A DNA stretch of 64,000 nt from Talpa occidentalis (taxonomy: Eukaryota; Chordata; Mammalia; Eulipotyphla; Talpidae): NCBI RefSeq assembly GCF_014898055.3, contig NW_023604295.1, positions 68,101,730-68,165,729 of the forward strand, given 5' to 3'. Both the position numbers and the translations under genes were made by a program. Shown in pieces: positions 33,971 through 45,845 of the stretch (positions are counted from its first letter, which is position 1; the number at the start of each line of letters is the position of its first letter). Under the pieces are notes generated by a model. It made no database searches, was not told the DNA's origin, and was given only the letters and a program-made list of their open reading frames with translations.

Positions 33971-36900
33971 CTTTAGTGTGTTTCTAAAAAGTCATCATCC
34001 CCAAGGCCATCTAGTTTTTTCTCCTATGTTATCTGCTCAGAATTTTATAGTGTTACACTTTACATGTATGTCTGTGCATTTTGAGCAATATTTTTTATAC
34101 TTGTGCAATAAAGTCAAGTCTTTCATTACAAAAATCCCTGAAGAAATATAAGCATTCAGTTTTAAATAATAAGGATTCTACTAATCACTAGTATTCTAAA
34201 AACACATATTGTGTGATTTCCAAAAGGGGCTTTAACAAGATTTACCTGTACAATAGATACAAAATACCTGGTAAATTAATGTAACTGGGTTAGAAAATAA
34301 ATCTTTACAATTAATGGCCCAACTCAGGAAAAATTTTCATATTCCATTGTCAGTAGCACATGTAAAGTTGTAATTTGACATTTCATGTTGTAGCAATTAA
34401 ATTTAGATTCCCTTTATATATAAAAATGGTAAATATAGAACAAAAATCTAGACACAGATTACAGTACATGTTTACTCCAGAAGTCGTGTTCAGCAGCAAT
34501 TATTTAAAGATAAAATCAATTCAGCAAAAAGCATTCCACAGTACATGTAATCATCTAAAGAATCTAGTTGTAAGTCTATCCACTCATTGTGGAGCTATTA
34601 TCACTTTTCATGAAATTTCTGCATTCAAGGGCATTTATAATATCTATAAACAATCAGTAATAAGTAAAGACACAGTGAAGCACTGACAATTTAGGTCTAA
34701 AAACCCATTTCCTATAGAAAAAACTATAATCTCTACCAAATGATTACTTTGCAAACCATCTCATACTATTTCAGAAGGAAATCTTTAGAATTGTTGGCTA
34801 TAACTATTTTGAAAACTCTATATAACTTCTTTGAAAATTTTCCCAGCAGGAAACTGACTTATCCTTACATCTTTGAAACTAAAAAGGCTAAAGGGTAAAC
34901 ATCCTATTTCTTATGTAAGTAGAATTATTAAATGTCAAAGCAAAAGAAATTCAGGTCTCAAAGATAATTCTATTCTTTCCTTCTCATCATGCACCTGTCC
35001 ATTAATTTATTTTCATGCAGAATTATATAAAATTTATTCTTATGAAATAAAACATTTCTAAAAAGCAATAGTAACTGCAAAATTTATGGAAGGCGATAAG
35101 CCGCCTAGTAAAAATGCTTCTGGGAGGGGGACTGTATGTCTGGAACCTCATTTTTAATTAAAAGAATATATGAATCTCTTTAATAATCCCATAACAATAT
35201 CTTTCATAATTAATTATTAATTTCTGCAGCCTTGTGCCCTAGCCCACATTATGCATAATTTCTTGTGAAACGTTGTAAGCATGACCCATAAGCTGTTCTA
35301 AGTATTGGTATTTTTTCCATGTATAAGAAAATGTTGTAAATTTATTTGAATATTATTCAAAATGTACATATTTAAAGGATTTATTTGTAATGATAATGAA
35401 TCCATTTTCCCATTTTTCCTTTTTATGAACTGCATGTGTAGTTTTGCCCATCTTGCCTATAGACATTCAAGAAATCGTTAATAAACAATATACAGAAAAA
35501 GACAACTAGAATACAAAAATATTTTGTGACTAGAAGTTAAAAGGGCACTTTTTTTATGTATCACACAGATAAACTTTCATAAAGTTACATCTCTTCACTG
35601 CAATCTTGAAAAGTTGTAAGTTATAAGCTGTCCGTTACTAAAAATATTTGATGATAAGCTAAATCACCATTTGTTATAAATGATAAAGGATTGATTCACT
35701 GACTAAAGGTTATTTTAGTTGACCTCTAGGATTTCTTAAAATTCCAAGGTTGGGTCAATTAAATTAAATATATTCTAAATATAATTTTTGGAGACCCATT
35801 AATATGTGCTAAACTGAAACACAAGATTCAGACAAGTATTAATGGATCATTAAATCATGCCCTATGGTGTCTTTAAATCACATGTCTTTTAAGCTTACAT
35901 TTAATTAAATATTAAAGGCTATTTTTGGCTACTGAACCTGCCCTTCCATCAGAAAAAGTTTAGGAAAAACTAAGATTATTCACTTCTCTTGTTAAATTGT
36001 TCAGCATCAGTTAAACTTTCCATACCACTAGCCACATGCTCCCAAAGTTCCAATTCTAGAGACCCATTACATTTGCATAATACTTTTTTGCTTAGAGAAC
36101 AGTTTATGGCAATACTTTTACAACTAGATAAGCTCAAAGAACATTGCAATTTTAAATAGAGTTATAATCTATATATAGAAACACAGTTCTTTTTCACATC
36201 TAACTTGCAAAGCACTATTTAAAAAGAGCAGTCTTTATTATGAATGGAAGTAGTCACGGTTTTTAAAATTCTTTCAAGTTTGGTTTGTATGCATACTGAT
36301 GATGCAGCCTTTGTAGTTACATAATATGATCACCAGAATCAGTACCAATGTTTTATTCGCAAGATAATATTATGAAAATTTCTGTAATAATAGTTTTAAG
36401 ATATTAGAAGCAGAAGGAAGAATCTTGAATCTACAAGGTTCCAAAAAGATTGTTTTGGAAATGTAATTCAGTTGTAAATTACATGTATTAATCTTCTGGG
36501 CGTTCAACTGTTGATAGATTGAGAAATAGCTGGAATAAAAAGAATAAAATTTAATGTATTTCAAAAAGAATATTATTAGTTCCACAAAGGTAGGCAGAAT
36601 CTGAATTTGAGTATAGAAATATCTTTTCTGGAAGGACATTGAAAGATGCCAGGTGTAGCAAAAATTTGGTCCCATAAACCTAAAAAAGCATCACTGAGAT
36701 AGTTCTAGTTGAATGAACTCTGATTTGACATTCAAGAGGCAATCTACCAAGTAATGACCATGTGAATTTTGCTGGGACAATAAGTTCATGCTTATGCTTT
36801 TCTTCTTCAACACAGAATTTTATCACTGTTAGTAGCAAGTAGAACAAAAATAGGTGACTTAACAGGTTGAGTTTTAAAATCATTTTAAAAATCCAGATTT

Positions 36901-38784
36901 TTTATCAAGTCAGATTGAAGAGAAGAAAACTGTGAATAAGAGTATTAAATAAATATGAAAAAGATAAAGTACAGTCAGAATAATCTTTAATTTCCTTTAA
37001 TAAGCTCTATATATGATCTAAAATGTGAAATAAGAACCAATTTTTTTTCTTTCTGGCTTAAAATCAATTTGTGGACAATATGGAAAAAACTATTACATTT
37101 CATAAAAGTAGAGTCAATTAAAAAGTAATAAATTTAAGAATTATGTAATAATTATGTAGTTGTGCTGTGAAGTTAAACAGTATGGCTCCCAAATCTCTCA
37201 ATCAGGGAGAGACAATCTAGACAATATCTGGAGTTTCAGAAAAAGAAAGGCTATAATCAGTGACATCATTTAGTTTATAAAAGAGGCATAATTTCTGAAA
37301 AATACTCTTCTGTAATTAAATATTTTTGATTATCACTCTATCAATATAATTTTTAGAAATATCTCTACTCTGGTTAATGAATAATGAATAGATAGGAAAC
37401 AGGATAAGAATTTTATATAAATATAGAAAACAGTGTATCACTACATACCGAGTTATCTTATTTTTCATACCATACAATGCGGTACTAATTTAGTTAATCA
37501 CTGTTCTTATCAGTGCCAAATATTTATCAACTTCAATGTTTTGGAATTTGGGTCAAATAACTGTCCTCACACCGCACCAATAGAGTTTGACCAGTAGAGG
37601 GAGCCATTAGCTACATAGTCTAAACCCTAAAAGCAAAGTATAACATGCTCATCAAAGAAACTATTAAAAAAAAAATTAAAAAAGAAACTATCACAGCTTC
37701 TTGAAATTAATTTATCAGTTTTCAATTAACAATGACCCAACTGAGTGCTTTATCAAGTTTTTAGGTTTTAAAACAAATTAACAATTATCTTTATTGTAGT
37801 TCCTTCTGAATCAGTAATGAAATGAACACCTTTTATTGTTTGTAAACTGTTTTTAATCTTTGTTCATATTTATTAAATACCAATAATATGTAAATATGTA
37901 ACTATTATGTTAGTATTTGTTTGCATTCATATTATTTTTATATCTTTTAGCATCACTGTTTACAAAAACAAAGTTCAAACACTGTAGAATTAGAATACAG
38001 ATTTATCTGTTTAGCCTCCATGATCGTGTTACCTGCTACTAAATAAAAATCCATGCACTTCCTTATTGGAAGCTATTCTAAATTCTTCTTTCATGGAGTA
38101 TAATGTATTTAATAAATACTTTTCTTAGAAAAAATATAAATAGAATTAGAAAATATCTGTCTGCCAGATGTGAGCACATTAATAACTTTAATATGGTATT
38201 TAAAGCTTATGTATTTATTAAGAAGATATGAAAAAAATAATTATACCTGAAGACACCTAAAATGACTCACATAATTTGGAATAGCACAGCTTGATAAAAA
38301 CTTAAATTTATAATTAAAAGTCTCCTTGCTCATATTCCGAAAACTCAATTTGCTTCCCATCATGACAGATGAATTAACACCTGTCCTAATGAAAGGAAAA
38401 CATCCTGTGACTATTTAAATTTCATTATTTGTATTTCATAAGAGATTGTAAATGATTCTTCTTTTTTAACTGTCCTTACTATGAAGAACAGTCTTCCTTC
38501 TTTATATTTGCGATATTTGTGATATTTGTGTTTGCTACACAACAGGGCCCTAGCTTGAATCAAACTTTAGAGTCTAGATTTGTAAGTTCAGCAAATATGC
38601 AATAACACCAACCTCCACCCCGACTCTCACTAGTAGAGAGGCTGCTGACATAACACCTGCCAAAATAAGCCCCAGCAACTTCATCTTTAATGCCCTTTAT
38701 GTAGTGAGAAGTCAGCTAAGTTAGTACTTCTTGGTGAGTCAGAGTGTAACCCCCTTGCCACTCCCTGTGCTCTACTAGCCAGTA
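33971..38784. other. SINE-free AT-rich tract, 4.8 kb
   Basis: No mobile element that I can name and no exon. Frames at 34375-34686 (+, 103 codons) and 36370-36675 (-, 101 codons) are AT-rich without motifs. A homeodomain-like AT cluster and a palindrome are at 35206-35260. Confidence 0.5.
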
Positions 38785-38917
38785 GACTGGTCTCCCAAGG
38801 GAGCTTGTTACAACTCTACACTCCCAGGCCCCATTCCAGAGTTACTGAACCAGAATCTGCATTTTAATAAGATCCCCAGGTACTTCAGGTACACATTAAA
38901 TTTTGAGAAGCTCCAGT
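38785..38917 (-). mobile_element. MER5A-type hAT DNA transposon remnant
   Basis: The antisense MER5A order is seen: GGAGCTTGTTACAACTC, CCAGGCCCCATTCCAGAG, TTACTGAACCAGAATCTGCA, TTTTAATAAGATCCCCAGGT and TTTTGAGAAGCTCCAG, the last being the diverged terminal inverted repeat. Confidence 0.78.
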
Positions 38918-39780
38918 GTACACCATATATTTGCAAAGATTTCTCCAGGACACAAGGGACCTCAGGACTTCTAGTGTCACTAGTATTAATAAATATTTGT
39001 GACTTTGAAACCAGGTAGGTTTGGAAAGCTGCAAGAAAGTTTCTATTGCTTGCATGTTCTGGCAGTGCTTAGGAATTCTGCAATAAAGCCTGACTAGAAG
39101 GTGTCACAGAGTCCTTGTATAGGTTCCCTTGCACAGTTAAATTCTAAAATCACCCAGCAGTTATTTTTCTACTTATCATTTTCAATTAAGAATTGTTTAT
39201 TTTAAATGCATGTACGATGACTGTCGGCATACTTCTTTTCATGATTTATTTCTTACATGTCTGAAAACTTTTCAATTTGAATAACCACTAACATAAGCAG
39301 CATTTATAATGTAATACTCTATAATATGAAGTAAAAATACATGGGCAGGTTTAAGGAGCTTTATGTCAACAATGAAAAAACTCAGTACATAAACTTTGAC
39401 ATAATCAAACTGACCACAAGTTAATTGTCACTAGCTTTGAGGGAAGGAGGAGAATCAGCTTGTAGACAACTGTGATTACTTATTATCCCCAAACCTGCAC
39501 TCATATCTCAGCTGACAGGATAATCATCCTCATGTTCAACAATTTTTGGTGTGCTCTCTTTATACTTGGTCAAATTACATCTTCAATGTCCCAAGCAATC
39601 TCACCTTTATTATGATATAAAATGAATAGACAGAAGAATAAAAATCATGATGTGCAGCTAGCAAAGAAATGGAAGCTTATGGCTGCGGATAGGACTGACT
39701 GTGTCACTTGCTGTGTGAGTGATAAGGTCAACTAATGCATGTCCCTCCTGAAGAATTATGGCTCATGGAAGGAAAATGTG
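38918..39780. other. Unclassified sequence
   Basis: No gene or repeat recognised. Confidence 0.5.
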
Positions 39781-39785
39781 GTATG

Positions 39786-39850
39786 TGGGGGATGGGGGGG
39801 TGAAAAGGGGGAGGAGAGGTTGGGGAAAGGTCAGGGGATTGGGAAAAGTT
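39786..39850 (+). other. G-rich tract with quadruplex potential
   Basis: Four G-runs of 4 to 7 bases at about 39787-39791, 39794-39800, 39807-39811 and 39822-39825 with loops of 2, 6 and 10 bases. This fits a relaxed G-quadruplex pattern on the plus strand. Confidence 0.6.
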
Positions 39851-39899
39851 CATGTGATTCCATCACCTATAGTGTCTTGAGGTTGTAGACACCTATGTG

Positions 39900-39901
<2 letters not shown>

Positions 39902-39934
<33 letters not shown>
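39902..39934. repeat. (GT)n microsatellite
   Basis: An uninterrupted run of about 16 GT units, 50 bp after the G-rich tract; likely polymorphic. Confidence 0.95.
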
Positions 39935-39938
<4 letters not shown>

Positions 39939-40049
39939 GTGCACAGAACTAAAGTTCCCAATGTCCCTCTCTTTGTTCATTATCACAATTCACAATCACA
40001 GGGAATCAGTGTGTTATTGAAAAGTTGGAAGAATCAGTCACATTAGTTC

Positions 40050-40135
40050 CAGATACAGAATCTGAGGTTCGTTGAGGTTAGGGACCTTCCCTACAGTTTC
40101 TGGTAACATTTGCAGCAGGACTTACAGTCAAATCA
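40050..40135 (-). repeat. Possible antisense MIR remnant
   Basis: A diverged antisense core: ATACAGAATCTGAGGTTCGT followed by GAGGTTAGGGACCTTCCC and a GCAGGACTTAC segment. Weak. Confidence 0.4.
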
Positions 40136-41439
40136 AAGGTTTATTAAGGCTCAGCTCTCTTCCCTTCTCAACTCTAAAACAGAATTTTAAAAATGTATGG
40201 ATTTTATTTTCCCTTCAAGGCATTTATCTTAACGTAACTTTGAGATTGGGAAGAAGAAGTTCTCCATTCATTAGATAATCCGAGTTTTAGACTAATTGGA
40301 TTGAATAATTAGTTGCTAAGTGTCTACCATGTTCAGGACCGTGTTCAGTGGCGAGATGTGCAGATGAGAAGGATGTCTCCTTTTTGTCTCACTGAGCTGA
40401 TATATATGCGAAGGCTAAGGGTTGTCTCCAGGCTGCACACACCAACCAATTCTCTCTAGTAGGAGGTTGCAGTAGCCTGTCATAAGCCTCAGTGGGAGAA
40501 TGCACCTCTCTCTCCCCTATCCTTCACACCTATACCTAGAGGGTTGTACACACCCCTAGGAATTACACAGTCTCTGAGCACATAAGCAGGTGTGCCTTAC
40601 TAAAATGTGGTTCTATGGAAAATAGCAGACCAGTGTCCCTTGCCTACTTGAGAATCTGCTTGAAACTGAAAGAGACAGATCAGGGAGCTATTGAAATTCT
40701 AGGCATAGTATTGTGTTGTCGAAATAACATCATAAACCAGACTGTTTCATGAAACAGGGCCATAACTTATACCCTTTATTTTGTCAAACATTGGGTTTTG
40801 CAGAATTAAAGTGACCTTGACAATTTAAGAAGTGCATTTTTTTTCAACTTATCAATGACAATTTTTAAAAATTTTTAAAAAGTCTAATATTTTGCCCTTT
40901 GATCTCATTCCTCCTGTTTATAAAATGATAGTAGCAAGCATTTAAATATATATCTGCATCCTATTGTTTTTGCAAGAGCATAAAGATATAATTATTACTG
41001 AGAAAAATTATAAAATGCTTCTTGGATCATATATACTTCCTACCCCAAAATTAAAAAGAAAAAGAATGGAAGAAAAATTGGCATTAATAGAGATTTTTAT
41101 CTCTAAAAAGTACTTCAGCACATGCTAAAGAAATTCCAGTATCTCCTACTAGAATTTTATTGTTTTAAACTGTTTAGATGTGTGCATTAAGAATAAAGTG
41201 GGGTAATTTTAATACACTTACATTATAATGAATGATTGTTTAGTTGGAAAGATGAAAAAGGAGACTTAATGTAACAAAGACAGTGCAGAAGGATTGTGTA
41301 TGTTCTCTACAGTTTTATGCAACACACCTAATAAGATATATTTTGAAAATCAACAGCATCCATGTACAAAGTGATAGTATAGAATTTCATTTTGGATGCC
41401 ACCATTAGCTCTGTGTAAATACGTGTCCTCTTTTCTCAC
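40136..41439. other. Unclassified sequence
   Basis: GC-richer patch at 40390-40590 without a frame or known repeat; the rest is AT-rich. Confidence 0.5.
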
Positions 41440-41554
41440 CAGATACTGCCCCTGTCCGGCCTCACTCCTACAAGTCTCTCACTAGTCAAATCCATCTGAT
41501 CAATTGCCACAGAAAGGTTTCCCTAGAATGTCATCACTTAACTTTCTGGTTTTA
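41440..41554 (+). mobile_element. Possible L2 (LINE2) fragment, part 1
   Basis: Pyrimidine-rich text with order similar to the L2 3' region; continues after the nested SINE at 41875. The two halves were contiguous before the SINE insertion, as shown by the perfect target duplication. Confidence 0.5.
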
Positions 41555-41874
41555 TTTTTTTTTTATTTTTTTTTTTTTTAAATAGAGGCATGTTTTATTT
41601 ATTTGTTTGTTTGTTTGTTTTGCTTATACATGCACTGGGTACAGTCAGAAGCACGGGAGGGTGAGAGAATTCACCAGAGCCAGAGCGGGGAGCAGAGCAG
41701 GCAGAAGGACTGAAGTACACTGCTGAGGGGAGCAGCGGGCGGCAGGAGAGGTCTGCGCGCCATGTGGGACCCTCCTCTGGTGGCCGGGGAGCAGCCGGGG
41801 ATCGAACCAGCGCCGCAGAGTCTGCGGGTAGCTTCACAACCCAGCGCTCAACCGCTGCGCCACCGGGGAGGCCC
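41555..41874 (-). mobile_element. Rhin-1-like SINE, young subfamily, perfect 16-bp TSD
   Basis: Minus-strand young-type copy with GCACTGGGTACAGTCAGAAG at 41632 and GGGGAGGCCC ending at 41874. The target duplication TAACTTTCTGGTTTTA at 41539-41554 and 41875-41890 is perfect over 16 bp. The tail carries a TTTG-repeat (41600-41620) and a long T-tract. Frames at 41595-41837 and 41848-42081 are by-products. Confidence 0.96.
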
Positions 41875-42085
41875 TAACTTTCTGGTTTTAAAATAGCTCT
41901 TCCTGTCGCTTGTCCATGGGATGAAAGTCCACCTTAACCTACTGCTTTCAGTGCATTTGCAACCTTGCTGTTTGATGTTTCCTTTCCCCTGTGTCCTTTT
42001 CCCAATCCTTCCACCTGTTTCCTGCAATGTGTGCTCAATATGCCAAGCTTTATAACATTTGCCAAACAAACTAGACATCATCTAA
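41875..42085 (+). mobile_element. Possible L2 (LINE2) fragment, part 2
   Basis: GGGATGAAAGTCCACCTTAA, then TGCATTTGCAACCTTGCTG and GTGTGCTCAATATGCCAAGC, follow the order of the L2 3' region (a translated segment close to the end of the reverse transcriptase ORF). Diverged. Confidence 0.5.
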
Positions 42086-42832
42086 TAACCACGGGTGTAT
42101 ATATCTCCATTTAATTTGGAGTACGCTTCCTCTCCTTGTATGGTAAGCTCTTCGTTTTCTGTGCAAACCTGACTTACAAGCAAGGTGTGAAAAAAATCCC
42201 TTGGTAACAACTGTTTCTGCCGCTGTTAGCCATGCTTAACTCTATGTTGTATGCCCAGCCACATCTATTCATATATATTTGCAATAGTCACCACAAGGTG
42301 TTAAAAAATTTCTAATAGTCTTGTGATTTTCTTACATTACATAAGAGAGACTATATGTCTTACCTGCTTTTCTATAATCAAACACAGAAAAGGACATATG
42401 GCTATATCTCAATACTAATTACTCAGGGTGAATGAATGACCCTAATCATATTAGGAAAGTATACTCATAATATTAAAGAGTTCTCCCTTTTCCAATTCAT
42501 TCTCACAATATTTTGTAGCTAAATTATACTTCAAATTTTATTTAAAGGTACTATAATTAGTATTTATTAGCTGTTTTTTGTTATGTACGGTGTTTATTTC
42601 TTCTCTGATTGAGACTTAGAATTTAAATTCCTACTACAGCATCATTGGGAAATTTTCTGCTATTATGAAATAAATATCATTTATATTTTTATATAAACTT
42701 GTACAGAATGCTGTAAAATGATGGTTAGTAAAACTCTTTGCTATCCTAAAATATCCTGTTCTATCTCCCCAAATTGTTGTACTCTGACCATGCTCTGAAC
42801 TAACATCTTGCTCCATTAGAAATTTCAAATCA
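42086..42832. other. Unclassified AT-rich sequence
   Basis: Nothing recognised. Confidence 0.5.
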
Positions 42833-43112
42833 GGGCCTCCCCAGTGACTCAGTGGTTGAGCGCTGGGTTGCGAAGCTGCCCGCAGCCTCTGCAGCACTGG
42901 TTCGGTCCTCTGCTGCTCCCCGGCCACCAGAGGAGGGTCCCACATGGCGCGCAGACCTCTCCTGCCACCCGCTGCTCCCCTCAGCAGTGTACTTCGGTCC
43001 TTCTGCCTGCTCTGCTCCCTGCTCTGGCTCTGGTGAATTCTCTCACCCTCTGACTGTACCCAGTGCTTGTATAAATAAATAAATAAACAAACAAATAAAT
43101 AAATTAAAAAAA
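42833..43112 (+). mobile_element. Rhin-1-like SINE, young subfamily
   Basis: Full plus-strand young-type copy, from GGGCCTCCCCAGTGACTCAG to an (AAAT)n/(AAAC)n tail at 43070-43112. It shares CCGGCCACCAGAGGAGGGTC and CTGCTCTGGCTCTGGTGAAT with the copies at 41555 and 60865. The 165-codon minus frame at 42634-43131 is a shadow of this copy. Confidence 0.95.
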
Positions 43113-43699
43113 TAATCTTGATATGCTTCACAAAGGCTATTGATCCAACCTTGGAGTAATGGGAAGTATTAAACTTGTGGTTCCCTTACCATTAATTCAA
43201 ATTCCAGAAAACCAGAGAACCTATACTTTTTCATTATCAGATACCATGATTCATTGAAGTGACATGAATCCAAGTTAAATTTTCTCAGAAATTCTTTGAA
43301 CAAAATTACTGTAGTTCCTACAGAAAATGATGGTTACATATAATCACTGTAGTGACTAGTTGATGTTCCTTTAATAGGTATTTGGACAGATGTGATCCCA
43401 CTTCTACTGCAATAGTACAAAATTGAATAGAAATGTTGAAAGGAGACAATCTTTTCTCTTCACAATGTTGACTTGGTGAGGAGTCTCTAGTATTTCCTCA
43501 GTAGGTATGGCATGAGCTATAGGTTGTTGAACCTGCCTGCTTTAGATTGGGACATTCTCAGAGGCTGATAACTTTTATCATAAATGTGTTGAATTTTGTC
43601 AAATGACAACTTTCTGTATCTATATACATTATATAATTTAAAAAATAGCTATGTTAGAATGATTTGTGTACATTAAACCATCTTACAGTCATGATGTAT
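43113..43699. other. Unclassified AT-rich sequence
   Basis: Nothing recognised. Confidence 0.5.
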
Positions 43700-44010
43700 T
43701 ATCCTTTATTATGTATTATTGCATGGGATTTACTAGTATTTTTATGCTCATGAGCGACATAAGTCTACACTTTTCATTGCTTTTGATCCATTTTTATAAT
43801 GGCTTCAACAAAGCAAGTTGGGAAGTGTTCCCACCACCTCTAGTTTCTCAAAGCTTTGTGTGATACGATATTATAGTGTCCTTAAAGGGTTTATAGAACT
43901 CATCAGTAAGGCTATCAGTGTCTAGAATTTTCATTGTGAGTTTTTTAATTAAGAAAGTCAATCACATAAAACTATTCTTATTTCTTTAACGAGGACAAGC
44001 ATATAGACAC
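43700..44010 (-). mobile_element. L1 ORF2 reverse-transcriptase fragment, antisense, dead
   Basis: The antisense landmarks of the L1 ORF2 polymerase region are present: TTTATGCTCATGAGCGACAT, AAGCAAGTTGGGAAGTGTTC, AGCTTTGTGTGATACGATAT and TAGAACTCATCAGTAAGGCT. The frame is interrupted and both ends are lost. Confidence 0.75.
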
Positions 44011-45506
44011 TTATTAATAGCATGTATACCTCCAGTAAACATGGAAGAGACCCACCATGACTAACTTGCCCATCTGGCTTCACATGCCATGTTAAATAGC
44101 TTAGCTAGGTCAAAGGAGACTGGAGGACGAAAGAAAAGTCAGGGAGTTTACTAGGGAAAACAAAGTTACTTCTGCTTTGGCCAGCATAAAACAAATAAAG
44201 GGATTAGGTCATCCTAGACATACCTTTTCAGAGAGGAAATATAGATACAAATATCAAAAGCAGTCTCTCCCTGAAATTAAACTTTTGCCACAGAGATATG
44301 TTTTGGGTGACAGATTTTTGCTCTCCTAAAGCCCCATCTTTGGAACTTCTCAAGAAGGGAATTCAGAAATGGGGATTTTCTATACCTTGATTCAGAATTG
44401 TTAAGCTATAATTTTCAAGAAATATGTGTATTTTACCTACATTGACACTTTTATTGGCATAATGATGTGCAATCTTTTAAATAGCATAAAATCCATAATG
44501 ATGGTCCCTATCTTATAGACTATTGGTAAATTGTATACTTCTCTTTCTTACGTTCATGGTCACTCTTCCCAGAGATTGAACAGTTTTAGTAAACTTTTCA
44601 AAGAATCAATTAATCACAAGATCATTGATAATTCTGGAATAATTGCTCTCTTATCAATTTTAAAGGACCTCCAGAGAGTTTTTTAGACACTGCTGTTATT
44701 AGCATACTTGGGGATCAGAAATATCCTTAAGCATTAGGCAATCCAACATCATGTCCCTGAGGAACGGAGCACAGTAATTTCCAAGGCAGGGCATATGTCA
44801 TTCTATATTTTTTCCTTTAATGAAAATGCAAGTATAAAAACACTTACCCCAAAACCTGAATTTTTTATTTCTGTTACTGCTTTAAAGATCAACAAATGAA
44901 AAGTGTAGAAATGCTTCAATATATAACTAAATTATAGAAGTGTTTCCGTCACTTTACAAGATAGATATGTTGCTTCCCAAATAGTCTATTTGTCAAATCC
45001 TTTATCTTAAAATATGCTACACTGACCTTGAATCCTCATTAGAACACTATGAGCGGAACATTTTTTTTTCCTGCTGCAAAATATATTCATTAGATGCTTT
45101 AGAAATTGAGGAGTTTGTGTCTTCTTCAGTTCCATATTTTTGTGTATAACAGTGTTTTTAAAAGAGCGTTTCTTTTGATTGAACAGACATTAAAATGAGG
45201 TTTTCCAAGTGGGGTAATTTTAGCAAAGAACGTTGGGTTTTTAATTGAATATAGTTATAATAATAACATACTATTCATAATAAAATAAAACTCATGTTTT
45301 GCCTTATTATTTGTCATCTTTTTAGTTATTACATTGATTTGTGTGATTTTACTGCCTTCTATATTCCTGTAATTAGGTAGATGAAAATCAACTCAGAGAA
45401 ACAAGCTGGGAAAATTCTATACAAAGCAGTCATTTAAATGTGTTGGTGCTAACACCATTGAGGTGTATTCTTTTTTCCTTTTAAATAAATCTTGAGTGGT
45501 AAAGTT
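44011..45506. other. Unclassified sequence
   Basis: 44040-44400 is moderately complex and may be an old LTR or DNA element that I cannot name. The remainder is AT-rich with no frame. Confidence 0.45.
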
Positions 45507-45845
45507 TTTTCCCCAGCTTTATTGAAATATAATTGACATAAATTTTGTAAGGTGAAGATATACGAGATAATGATTTGATACATGTGTATATTACCAATGT
45601 TTTACCACAATATGCTTTGTTAACAGATCCTTTATCTCACATAATTACCATTTATTGGTAGTGGTTTTGTTCTGGTGAGAATATTAAAGCTCTATCTACT
45701 CTCAGAGGCTTTCAAGTACACAGTACACTTTTGTCAATTATAGTTCCCATAATATACATTAGATCCCACAAACTTAGTTACCTTATAACTGAAAGATTGT
45801 ATGCTTTGATCTGCAATTGCTCATTTCCCCACCTTTCACCCCCTG
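45507..45845 (-). mobile_element. Old L1 3' UTR, antisense
   Basis: CCAGCTTTATTGAAATATAA followed by TTGACATAAATTTTGTAAGG, GATTTGATACATGTGTATAT and TATACATTAGATCCCACAAA is the antisense distal 3' UTR of old (L1M-type) elements. A plus frame at 45731-45967 is incidental. Confidence 0.8.

Noticed and set aside
42634..43131. 165-codon minus-strand frame
   Set aside because: Most of it is the antisense of the SINE at 42833-43112.
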